Below, one piece after another: positions 40,340 through 51,151 of a stretch of DNA of 64,000 nt (position 1 is its first letter; each line of letters begins with the position of its first letter). Both the position numbers and the translations under genes were made by a program. The notes below the pieces were generated by a model. The model was not told the DNA's origin, made no database searches, and was given only the letters and a program-made list of their open reading frames with translations. Source of the DNA: Phoenix dactylifera. Lineage: Eukaryota; Streptophyta; Magnoliopsida; Arecales; Arecaceae. Location of the stretch: NCBI RefSeq assembly GCF_009389715.1, contig NW_024067680.1, positions 806,001 through 870,000 of the forward strand. The letters are read 5' to 3'.

Positions 40340-43300
40340 AATTTTAGAAACAAGGGGATGTCTGAAATGGCAACTAATCTCTGTTTTTTCTCTCTCTCTC
40401 TCTTTATTTCTAAAGTTTTGGGGATCGAACTTTGTAATACTGAATACTGAAGTTCGAGTATATTCTAAATTTTTTTGGTGATGGCCGTTTATATTCTTCT
40501 ATTGTTTTGAAATGGCTCTGATGTTTTCTTCACAATGTTATCTGACCTTTGAATTCAACATTAATGTTAAATGGCTGAGGTGTGTGAGGTTGGTGAATGG
40601 TCTTCAGGAATTATAGTGAGCTTCAGGAAATCAGTTATAGCAACAAGTATGTATCAAAAAAAGTTAGTTGGAGTAAATAAAAGAAAAAGAAAAAAAATTA
40701 CATAATAATTAAAGGATCAATAAGCTGATTAAAAAAACCTTTTATTTTGCTAATTCTCTATTAAAATGGGGAGACCTTGATGAAGTCCGAGATGCTCCGT
40801 AGGCTTCGTATCTTTTTGAGAGGATACGCTGGCTTCCTATCAAGCAAGAAAAAGGGTCTCCTGGCGTAGATTCATACAGCACAAATTCACTTGTAAGATA
40901 TAACTTTGATTAGAAATAAAGTAATCATAAATTAATGTAGTGGAATGGGGAGTGATATGATTTACGCGTAACCCAATGCTCAAGCTGAGATCTCCACGAA
41001 ATTCGGGCCGGACGGGCAGAAACGCTTTTCAGGAAGTATTAGCAACTCTAATAAGAAAAAGATTTTGTTTTAGAAAATAATGCTGTGTCTAAAACGAGGA
41101 TCTTTTAAGCATAAACAAATGGTTTTCCATCTCTAAATTATATTTCATGTTAAAGTGTTCCAGCTCTAAACCATTTTTCATAGGTAAAATGTATTATTAA
41201 CCATATCTCTTCTAATGTTGGATGAAGAAAAAATGCAACAATAAAATGTATATGCATGCACTAGACCCTTAATCTATCTCGGTAGGTTTCAATGGGGCTT
41301 GTGAGACATTATATGGATAATTATGATTCACAATTAGATTGGTATTCTATTTTTCAGAAGGCAATTATTATTGTACTTTTTTTCATATTATTTTATAAAT
41401 ATGGGATTTTTTTTAGATATCATGCGAGAGATTAGAACACAAACATTCATTAAAAATAAGTTAGACAAAACCAAGGGGTGCCTCAAGATCCCTAAGAAGT
41501 TGTTAATAACCACCGTAGCAGTATCCAGTGGATGTTAATGGGATATGTGCACCCTAGGAACGTAGAAATTTTGATACCTTAGAGTTTCACTACATATAGA
41601 TATATATATGAATGGAATAGGAAACTAGCATTATTAGTATAATGCTTATAGATTCATCAATTACACAGCTCATTAATCAATCGAGCCTACACTAATACTT
41701 ACTATACCACATGACTAAAACAATAGAACACAAAATAACCATATGATCACAAAATTAATTCTAGACTTCTTAAATATTTATTGAGGTGACAACTTAGCCC
41801 ATATAACATAACAAAACAGTCAAATTGGTTCATAATTAATGGAAGCTATTTTATGTGAAATTCCAACATTCTTCCACTTAAGCAATATTGATTAAAACTT
41901 TAACTTTCAAAGAAAATATATTTATTATGTATAAAAATTGAAAAAGACTCTCAAGCTATATTTATCTTATATGGCCACATATATGAATGTCTTGAATGAA
42001 TAACATTTTAAATCAAAATTTAATTCAACAAAATCACTAACATCAAATTATAGCAGATTTTATGTTATCAATTGACATGCTACCTGCATCGCCACCACCA
42101 TCCTCAATTGCTCCACCACTACCGTCTTCAACTCCCTCGCTTGCCTCTTCGAAGAGTTCAAGTCCAAGTGCATGTCTCATCTCACCAGTGACAAGCTCAT
42201 CGGCATCGCATCGGGGTTGAGGGTTGAGAAGGGGCTTCAGAAAAAGCTTCTGAATATAGAAATATTTAGCGTATCATCCATACTTTTTCATTCCAAAATA
42301 CTTTTGAAGTATTTACCGTACCAGCCATATGCTAACCGGCTCCAACTAGCTTGCAATGGGTAAATCAATGCTACCCAAGTTGAATCGGATGGCAAGAAAA
42401 AAGCTATTGATAAAAAAACTTAAAAGCCCTTTACAAGTATTTAATGCTGGTTATAACGTACATGCAACATCATTTTACTTCTAACAAAATAAATAAAAAA
42501 TTAGGTAAAATTTAAAATTTAAAAAATAATATAACATTAATTATTAAGTTTAAAAATATAGTTATGGTTAGTGAAGGATTACAAATTAGTCGACAAAGTA
42601 CCCAAAAAAATATTTTTTTTAGTTTAGAGATTGGATGGATGGAGGGAGATTAGAATTAAGGAGCAGAAATATTTACACGAAATCCTCCTAATGGCAACCC
42701 TAAAATTAGAAAAGATATGCCTAAGAGTGGAAACAACCTTTACCAACAAATTTTTATTTAAAAATATTGTACATATCAAAAAGATTAGAAATATTATTAT
42801 TTATAAATAGTGTGAGAAAAGAGTAACTATAATAGGTCGAAAATATGGAAAGAACGGAAGCTCATTTGTGCCCTATACCCATATCCAAATAGGGCGGAGT
42901 CGAAACAAGAAAATAACTTGATTAGAGACAACAAAGACGGAAAATGGAAGATCGAGTCAACTATATTGGTGGAGAAGATATAGAGATTTAGGTTCCCTAA
43001 GTTTATATATTAAGGAAAAAAAAAAGTGAAATTGCATTGAAATTCGGCTCACAATGGGGCTGAATTCAGAGGATTGACACATCTGCCAAAGTACAAATTG
43101 TATTTAGAAGCAACCAAAAATATATGCATAAATTAACAAAATCAATTTAAGCTTGGCATGACCCGAAGAGAGATGCTAGCTAGAGTCCATGTATTTGTCC
43201 AGAGGCAATGTAATTCAAGGTTTCTGTTCGCTAGCGTTAGATAAATATATCCTCTTTGTTATTTCTATTTATCATTATAATAAAAATAATGATAATAGAC

Positions 43301-43841
43301 GAGAATTTGTCCCTTCTTTGCTCCAGTATAGCTTTTTACAAAAGCCAATTTATCATTATAATCGAAGAAAAAGCACAATATTATCAATTTAAATAACTAT
43401 TCATCAAATAAAAACTATTCTGAAATATCACAAAACGTTAATTCAAAAATATTATTTATGAACAATAAAAACATCAACCAATGCTCCATCAGAATTCTTT
43501 GTCACAGTCATCATTAATATAATATCATGTAGATGAATGCCTTTAAAACTGGCATTATTTTAAATATGAGACCTAATTAAAGTTGGGTCCCAAGTCCAAG
43601 TTGGCTGGGGTGCTTTCCACCTGCACTCACGTATCACTGCACGGCATATGCAGCTACCGTTCGCCACCAACCCACGTCGCTGCCCGTTTCCTGAGGTCTA
43701 ACTAAAAGCTTACAAGGAACCAGGAGCCCTCAGTATGCGGCAAAGTGGCAAACTTCCACCTACCTTCCTTGGCACTGATGAACCTTTCTTGTTGTTGAGA
43801 CGTCTGTTTCCAGTTAGCTTGCTTATTTAAATGATAAACAA
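40340..43841. other. Long AT-rich intergenic stretch
   Basis: I find no intact gene. Around 42075-42260 there is a more GC-rich stretch with an open frame (SLACLFEEFKSKCMSHLTSD is part of it) that may be a gene fragment I do not recognise. The stretch 41840-41900 (CAACATTCTTCCACTTAAGC) resembles the tails of some retroelements. Both are weak. Confidence 0.4.
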
Positions 43842-43966
43842 AACAACATAGCCCCCGGTATGCAGGAAACCATGGAGCCCAAAGCTGCAATACCAGCAGC
43901 AGCTCTCCCACTGTTTTCTCCCATCCCTCCTCTTCTTATCCCATCTTTCCTACTGCCTTTATATTG
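43842..43966 (+). promoter_or_regulatory. Promoter of DUF3774 gene 4
   Basis: The shared block is at 43842-43871 (AGCCCCCGGTATGCAGGAAA), the ACTGTTTTCTCCCATCC block near 43908, and a TATA box (TTTATATTG) at about 43958-43966. Confidence 0.77.
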
Positions 43967-44065
43967 CCATGGCCATCCCCACTTTATCATCAAGCTCACC
44001 AAGGCAGACAACTTTGTTGCACTAAGATCTTCTTCAGATTCACAATACTAGGAGGAAGAGAAGAG

Positions 44066-44350
44066 ATGGGCTCTGCGAGCAGGGCTTCTTTGGTTGTGGC
44101 AGCGAGCGTGGGGGCAGTGGAAGCTCTCAAGGACCAAGCAGGGCTGTGCCGATGGAACTATGCCATCAGGTCTCTAAACCATCAGGCGAAGAACAGCATG
44201 GATTCCTTCTCTCAGGCCAGGAGGATGTCTTCTTCTTCTTCTTCTAATATTGATAGGAGGAAAGGAAGGGAAAGGGTTGATGAGAAGGCCAAGCGATGCG
44301 AGGAGTCGCTGAATAAAGTCATGTACTTGAGCTGTTGGGGTCCCAACTAG
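44066..44350 (+). CDS. Wound-induced DUF3774 protein, copy 4
   Basis: This 94-residue single-exon gene reads MGSASRASLVVAAS, then VGAVEALKDQ, CRWNYAIRSL, a Ser5 run and VMYLSCWGPN. It is close to copies 1 and 2. An in-frame ATG at 43964 overlaps the TATA region and is not conserved, so the start at 44066 is preferred. Confidence 0.92.
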   Translation: MGSASRASLVVAASVGAVEALKDQAGLCRWNYAIRSLNHQAKNSMDSFSQARRMSSSSSSNIDRRKGRERVDEKAKRCEESLNKVMYLSCWGPN

Positions 44351-47086
44351 AAATTTTAGAAGCAGGGGAGATGCAAAACTTGCAACTGCTCTCTATTGAG
44401 CCTCTGTTATGGTCTCTTTGACACATTTAACTATAAATTTGACTGCATACGCCTATTGTTTCAATCAAGCCTTGAGATTCTTCGCTTTTGGTTTGAACCA
44501 TATGGATGTATTGTAGTCTTGGTAGGAAAAAGAAAAGAAAAAAAGAAGAAGGGAACCCTGTTCACTGGGTGCCAAAAGCTGAAGTTGGTTGAAGCATTAG
44601 TCTTCAGAATAATGTCTTATTCAACATAATAGAATAAGATTTCAGAAAGAAATTTCAGAGGTTTCGTTTAGTAGAAGGGAAGACTAAAGAAGAGAACCCT
44701 CAGAACAAAATCTCAGCATTTTTTTAGGGAAAAAATAACAAATGCTCAACTTATTAACTTGGCTTTTCCTTCTTTCTCTGCTGGGGCCGCTGGGCAATTG
44801 GTGTCTTGGATTTCTGCAGATCTCTCTCTGTATGTGCGTGTGTTTATCACGATCCACCATTCGGTTTCCATTTCTAATTGAAACAATGGGATTTCTACTA
44901 CGTTCTTGCTCTCCCCTAACATGATTAAGTGCAAAGATGACTAAGAGGAGGGTATCAATGAGCCTTTGTAATGCACTAATTGATCCAATTATGATCTGAA
45001 ATATGGCATTTGGGTATGAAAATAAGACACGATAATCCGGTTCAGGTTTCAGAATTAGATCTGAGCTGATGGGGTTTAGTTTTGGTGGATTCATTCATAA
45101 TTTATATATATGCACATATATTTTTTTAATTAAAACATTATAGTAGAGAATTATTAAATCATAACCTACCTTGTCCCACCAAATTCTAAATTTTGGTTTT
45201 TGATTTTACTTCAAAGCGAACTTGATTATCTAAGAAGAAAAAACAAAAGACTAAGTCGGAACCTACTTGCAGTTTTCTATCAACGTTTTGTATCATCATT
45301 TTATTTTTCAAGGCTCACACTTTTTTTTATTGATTAGGGAAGGCTTAAAGGAGCCATCAAGTTTTTATTAAAATAGAAAAAGAAAATTATGACTTGGAAG
45401 AGAAAACAATATCAGTTAGAAAGAAATAGGAAAGAAAATTGGAACCCAAATGAAATATTGAACAATTGGAAGAGAGTTAGGAATATCTTTGATTTTTCTC
45501 CATTTTTTTTTAAAAGTTGATTTTTTTTATTATTATATAGAATTAGACCATTCATTGAAATTATGACGATCAGTATAAGCAATAGAAATGATGAAAGATT
45601 GCTTGTTAAGAAAAATCTCATATATTTCCATCCTTCTAAATAATAAGCTGAAATTGTTTTAAGAAAATTCTGAGTTTCTATTCTATTCAAAAATTCTGAA
45701 AAGAGATTTGAGGGTGAAGAACTCCAAAAAAGTAGTATATTCCTTTCCAAAGGGTAGAAAAAAAGAGGGCATGAAGAGAATAAGTGATCTACTGATTCGT
45801 GTGCTTGATGACATGAAACACAAGCTCCAAAGCTCCTATGACTTTTTTTTAAGGATATCTTTGGTATTTAATTTTTCCTTCCAACAAAGCCAAAGAAAAT
45901 ATTTGCAATTTAGAGGTACATCAAGACTCCAGATTGAGGAAGCAAACCAACATCTAACTTCCCTAGTATTGAGAAGTTAATAAATACATGCAATGGTGAA
46001 GTCACCTTTGCTATCAAGTTTCCATACCGGCTTATCTTCATGTAGGTTCAAAGTTATCCGTTCAAAAGATGAATTCTAACGTCTTGAGATGGTTGAATTG
46101 GTTCCATTTCTTAAAGAGATCTACAACTGCACCAAGGTCCAAGATATAAAAGGGGTCTTTCACTTGGTGCTTCTTGGTGACGATGGACTGAATGAGGCTG
46201 ATTCCACCTTCCCTTGAGCCCCTTTTGAGGTTTGATACCTTCTTCCCCTTGGCCCCTGGGGCACTTACGGCTCACACTTTATGACATAATATTTTGGCAC
46301 ATAAAATCATTTAGAAAAGACTCATATTTATAGTAAAAATTTTGGTAAATACCCAATCAGTATCCAGTACAAAACTTTGCTGATAGTTCTTGTTCCCGTT
46401 AGTTGACACCCCACTTCTAAAGGCTCAAAGTAGATCAATGTTCAAATCCTAGGCGTTGTTCAAAAGACCAAAAAAGAAAAAAAATCTAACATTTAATCTA
46501 ACGCCTGATTTTTTTTCTTTGCATGGATATAAAGTTTTAATTGGGTTTATGTTTCAATCTAGATACATACATATATTTTGTATATGCATATGTTTCATGT
46601 ATGTGCATATGTGTGCATGTATATGTATCTCCCTTTCATATATGAACTCCATGGCTGTACACATCAACCTCTTGGCCATTCTTTGACCATCCAATGTGAA
46701 ATTGCTTTCTAGACGCAGATAGAGAGTTCAAAAAATGGAGTACTATTTTTCTGATTAGAAGCATGATAGCTGGAGTTTATGGTTTGTTCACCTAATTTGA
46801 GTAGCAATGCTGTCATGTAGGGTAGGCATTGGTTACCTCCTGACTCAAACTTGGATCAACCTAGAGATTTGGTTCTACGTTTTAATTCGATCGTTAATTA
46901 AGAATTAGAAAGATAGGTCTTGTGTGAGGATCCATGCGAGCGTGTGTTTAGTCCCACATCGGTTATTTGCTAGATAGATCTTAGATACTTATACAAGTTT
47001 TGAAAAATTATTTAAAAATTAGTGCGACATGAAGAACTCTTTACGTTGAGCCGCCCATTGGTCTCCCATTTTTTTCATCAACAATA
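44351..47086. other. AT-rich intergenic DNA
   Basis: No gene is supported. A segment near 46947 (TTTAGTCCCACATCGG) carries a sequence common in plant retroelement-derived DNA. Alternating purine-pyrimidine runs lie at 46560-46640. Confidence 0.5.
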
Positions 47087-47094
47087 GGTTTGTC

Positions 47095-48070
47095 CAGAGC
47101 CGGCCCGAGCCTTAGGCGATCGAGGCGGTCGCCTAAGGCCTCGGGCCAATGGAAGGCCCCCAGGAGGTGAAGCTAGCAAAGAGATTGAGAGAGAGAGAGA
47201 GAGAGGGGGAAATTTCTTGCGTTGTGACCAAAAGGAAGCAAAGGCCCCATATAAAACGGGAACAAGAGCCGGCTACGAGTCTTCCCCCTTGATGGAAGGG
47301 AGGTGGAGAGTTTCCTGGCCTGCAGAGGGGCAATTTGGGAAGTTGGGGACAGTAGTTTTGCTTTGGGTGGGGAGAGAGAGAGAGGGGAGGGATTTGGTTG
47401 GCTTGATACACGCCTGAAGCCACTCCTATCTTTCATCCCTTCTCTTTTTTGGTTTTGGTCTTGGTTTTCCTTCCCTCACATTACTCCTGATCCAGCAGGG
47501 CCATCGGGAAGAAAGATAGGGGGATTGGAGATGGACTTCTTGGAGGGTAGAGAGAGAAAAGGAGGGGGGGGGTGTTGAATGGCTGCTGTGCAGTGATGCT
47601 GCAATTGCTGCTTCGGTACTCACTTGAAAGGGAGATGGTGGGATGGGATTTTTATTAATTAGATCAAGTGAATCTCCCATAATGCCCCTACTTTCTTTTA
47701 CAGAGAGGTTCTTTTCTGGACAAATTCTTTCCTTTACCTTGACCATGAAGTGCCATGGGATGACCTTTTCCTATTCTGCTCTTGCTTGACAGGGTAAAAA
47801 TATTATCAAGCATTATCTCAATTATTTAATCAGTTTCATAGTTAAGATAATTACTTTTCTGTGCTTCCATTCAAAAATTATATTAAATTGAAAAGACTTC
47901 TTGTCTATCTTTGTTAGATTCATGTATCTTTGTTGAAATAGTGTACTTGATAACTATCTAATTTCATATCATTTTTTAAATATTTTATATTTATTCAAAA
48001 TTTTATTATTAAAAAAATGCCTTATTTATTGGATTCGCCTTAGGCCCCCAAATGTATTGGGCCGCCCCTA
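47095..48070. mobile_element. Non-autonomous hAT-like element
   Basis: A 976-bp insertion with an 8-bp direct duplication GGTTTGTC (47087-47094 and 48071-48078). The ends are CAGAGCCGGCCC and, inverted, TAGGGGCGGCCC, which fit hAT-type terminal repeats. Near each end is GGCCTAAGGCG or its complement; the left end also has a strong internal palindrome around CGGTCGCCTAAGGC. It encodes no transposase. The inner part has GA-rich runs (about 47188-47206 and 47370). Confidence 0.65.
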
Positions 48071-48488
48071 GGTTTGTCCCGGCCTCCAGCCTAATCTGAG
48101 CCTATTGGCACCTCTCCTTCGTTTGGAGAGGGAATGAGTTTGAACCAATCTCTTTTGCTAAATTCTAGGAAATAAAACACAAGTTTCAAAAGAATATACC
48201 CCGAAACCACAAATCAGATGGCCACAAGCCTTTGGTTTGTGAGAAGGCCATCAGTTTTCTTTTTATGCCCTTTGGTTGAAGCCCATTGGCAGCACAACGA
48301 AACTGCCGTTGTCCCGTCGAAAACGCCCACCATATAAGTCCCATGAGTTAGGTGTGGAAAGCCAAGCATATTCTTTCACAAACCTGGGAGTCCCCAAAAA
48401 CCATCAACTGGCTATGGTTTTCATTCGAAAGCCATCTATTTAAGCTCCTGCAACTCGAGAGGGAGGGAAGGAGGAGAAGTTAGTCGCC

Positions 48489-48749
48489 ATGAGTTTGAGG
48501 TACATAAGCAGGATGAGCCAAAGAGCAATACAACTGTTGAAAGAGCAGCAGATGGGCTCCAAGCCCACGGCTACTCTAAAGTCCCCCAACCCCACCCAGA
48601 CTCAGGCTGGAGCCAATCAGGTCAGGTGGTTCTCCGGTGCTGCCGCCGACCACTCGGCGAAGAGTCCGGCTTTAGATGAGAAGCTGAAGAGGAGGAGAGC
48701 AGAGAAGGCTGAGAATGTCATGCACCTCATCTGTTGGGGTCCCAACTGA
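48489..48749 (+). CDS. DUF3774-family protein, divergent type, copy 5
   Basis: This 86-residue single-exon gene begins MSLRYISRMSQRAIQLL and ends AENVMHLICWGPN. It lacks the VEALKDQ and CRWNY motifs of copies 1-4, so it belongs to a second subgroup together with copy 6. The conserved C-terminal VM-x-L-x-x-WGPN places it in the family. A TATTTAAG at about 48437 is a likely TATA box, 50 bp upstream. The shared promoter blocks of copies 1-4 are absent. Confidence 0.82.
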   Translation: MSLRYISRMSQRAIQLLKEQQMGSKPTATLKSPNPTQTQAGANQVRWFSGAAADHSAKSPALDEKLKRRRAEKAENVMHLICWGPN

Positions 48750-49531
48750 TCTTGTGATAAGAGTTGTTTTTTATGTGTTTATGAGAGGATAGCAGATATT
48801 TAAGTATACGGAGTATATCCACTCATGGATGGTGATAAACTCGTATTTCTGGTTACTCGTTAATTTTTATTTGTGGATAAACTCGCTTCCTGGTGGATAG
48901 CAGTGCTTCTGTTGTCCTTTCTTTCCCCTTCATATGAGGCTTTGAGACAATTACACTACTTTGTTCGCTTGGCCGTGCATAATAAATATAAGAAGGGTAA
49001 TATGATAGCCCGTGAAGGGATTGAATGGATTATGTCTGTAACCATTATTTTTAAGCAAAACCATGATTATCCGCCACATTTTATTGAATGGAATGCTGTA
49101 AAAAAGGCTTAATCCTAAAGGAGAGAAGCAGTAGAGGCTCTTACATGACATTAAATAACATCCTTTTTTTAACCTCTTTCCTTTCATGCCACCATACGTT
49201 TGTCAATATAAAACATCATGAGTTGATCTCAAGGAAGTAAAGACAGCTATATTGGATTGTCTTATTCCACTTATCGATATGCCGTGATTCATCGACTTCA
49301 TGAATCAAGGAAAGAAAACATGCAAAAGAATCCAGAGCGCCTCATGCCACCCAAATATTTGACTGAATTATATGAAAGGTATGAAAATAATAACTTTATT
49401 TCCATGAAAAACCCACTGTACAAATTATGCTTCTATCTCCACCAAAAAGAAAATTCCTTTACGAAACTTATACACAAAACTCTCCTCATCTCCAAATATT
49501 CAGATAAACGATATGGAAATCTACAACCCCT
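48750..49531. other. Region between convergent copies 5 and 6
   Basis: 3' regions of the two genes and about 700 bp of AT-rich DNA with no other supported gene. Confidence 0.5.
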
Positions 49532-49780
49532 TCAGTTGGGGCCCCAGAAGCTCAAGAACATGACGGTCCGCAGCGCCTCCTCGTTCCGTTTCCGCTTATC
49601 CTCACCGGCCGTAACCCGAGACTGGAGATTCGACGAGGCGGTGGAAAGTCGCCTCGCCCGCCCGGACGCAGAGGAGCTGGCGGCGGTATCCTTAACCGAC
49701 CTCGACGCGTGGTCGCGCATCCCCTGCGCCGCCCTCGCGCCGCTCTGGACCACGATCCTGCTCATGTACCGCAGGCTCAT
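49532..49780 (-). CDS. DUF3774-family protein, divergent type, copy 6 (inverted)
   Basis: This 82-residue single-exon gene on minus starts MSLRYMSRIVVQSG, close to copy 5, and ends LRTVMFLSFWGPN. A Met four codons earlier (49792) is possible, but the chosen start matches copy 5. The middle is Ala/Ser/Arg-rich. A TATA box (TTTATATATAAAG on the minus strand) lies at about 49947-49959, some 170 bp upstream. The coding part is GC-rich, unlike copies 1-5. Confidence 0.85.
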   Translation of the reverse strand: MSLRYMSRIVVQSGARAAQGMRDHASRSVKDTAASSSASGRARRLSTASSNLQSRVTAGEDKRKRNEEALRTVMFLSFWGPN

Positions 49781-49959
49781 CCAACCGTCCAATACTCAAT
49801 GAATCGGAAGACCGTCGGAGATTTCTGAAGTGGAGGATCTCAGATGGAGAAGAATGGAAAAGCGTTATCACTTTAAGAAAAGCTCGGAACTTAGAAAGTG
49901 GGATTTTGGATGGGAGAAGGTTGACAGCAAGAGAGGTATGGTACCTTTATATATAAAGA

Positions 49960-51151
49960 TAAGGCGGAGTTCCGGTGGGCAGGTATCAATGGTTTTGGAT
50001 GGGAAACAGTGGCTGGAGTTCCGGAGGGAAGTGAAAACGACGGGCTATAGCCAGTGGATTTCGACGAGGAGGACACGGGGATTCGGGGTGGATTTGGACG
50101 AGATACTGTCGGTTTTGGAAGTGGGAATTTTCTGGAAGTCGGATTCCGTGTTTGCGCCGCACGTTTATTGCGGCTGAGGGGGATTTAGTGGTAACGGAAG
50201 GGATTTGACGTGGCCTGGTGCTTGGATCCGGGAAAACCAAGGGCTTCAGTGGAGAATTTGATGCAATAAATTTCTTGTACGTCTCCATAGGAGATAAAAC
50301 CAAGGATACCAGCCGTGTTTTTCCCTCGTTTTTATTAGGCCAGGTGGGGCTAATCCCAAATCCGACGGAGCCACTCGCAGAGTCAGAAGATTAATTAATC
50401 AAAGAAGGAAAGGGGAGGCCAAGGGAACCGAATTTCTGAACTGTTGCTTAGAATAAAAGTAATAGTGATTATAAATATTTTCGCTTTTTTACTGCATGCT
50501 ATATAGAAGAGAAAAGATAATGGTTATTATGTCATGTTATTTGATGTTTAATATTCTATTATAATACCAATAAAAGTTGCTTTACAGAAAAGATTGTAAC
50601 AAGAAAATATTGCTCCATATTTTCTGCTGGGGGTTTTAGATCGATGGCTACAAAATTAAGGTTTAGACAATTAGAAAATTTTATGCTCCTGCAATTCCTA
50701 AGATATGCTAAGATTCAGAAGTGTTTAACCTTGGCAAGTTAGAGAGAATTTCAACTCTCTCAGAGTAATTGGAGAGTAATCAATGGAAAGAGTTTTTCCA
50801 ATTATTTTTTATATAATAATTAGCTAAAATGATCTTGATGATAAATTTCCTTGTTAGAATTTTAGAAATGAATTTTCAGTACTTTGCTCTAATTGCTGAA
50901 AATATATAGAATATGGGCTAAGTAGTTCTAATAAATATTGGTTTCTCCTGGCTAAAAAAGCCAAATATAACTTCTAGTGAGGAATTTAATAAAAGTAACC
51001 ATAATATAAATGCTTTTCACCATCAGTTTCAAATTGACAGCCCTCCACAGCAAGTAATATATCAGAACATGGAAAATGGGCAAAAAAGATCTTGGGCCAT
51101 CCATAAAATTATAACGAACATGTTCCAACTCGAGAAGGTAGAGAAACCTTA
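49960..51151. other. Intergenic DNA between copy 6 and the kinase gene
   Basis: The upstream region of copy 6 (to about 50330) is moderately GC-rich; a 115-codon open frame on plus there has no recognised match and overlaps the promoter. The rest is AT-rich and includes the 3' untranslated region of the kinase. Confidence 0.5.

Noticed and set aside
49830..50177. 115-codon plus-strand frame
   Set aside because: It overlaps the promoter and TATA box of DUF3774 copy 6 and resembles no family I know.
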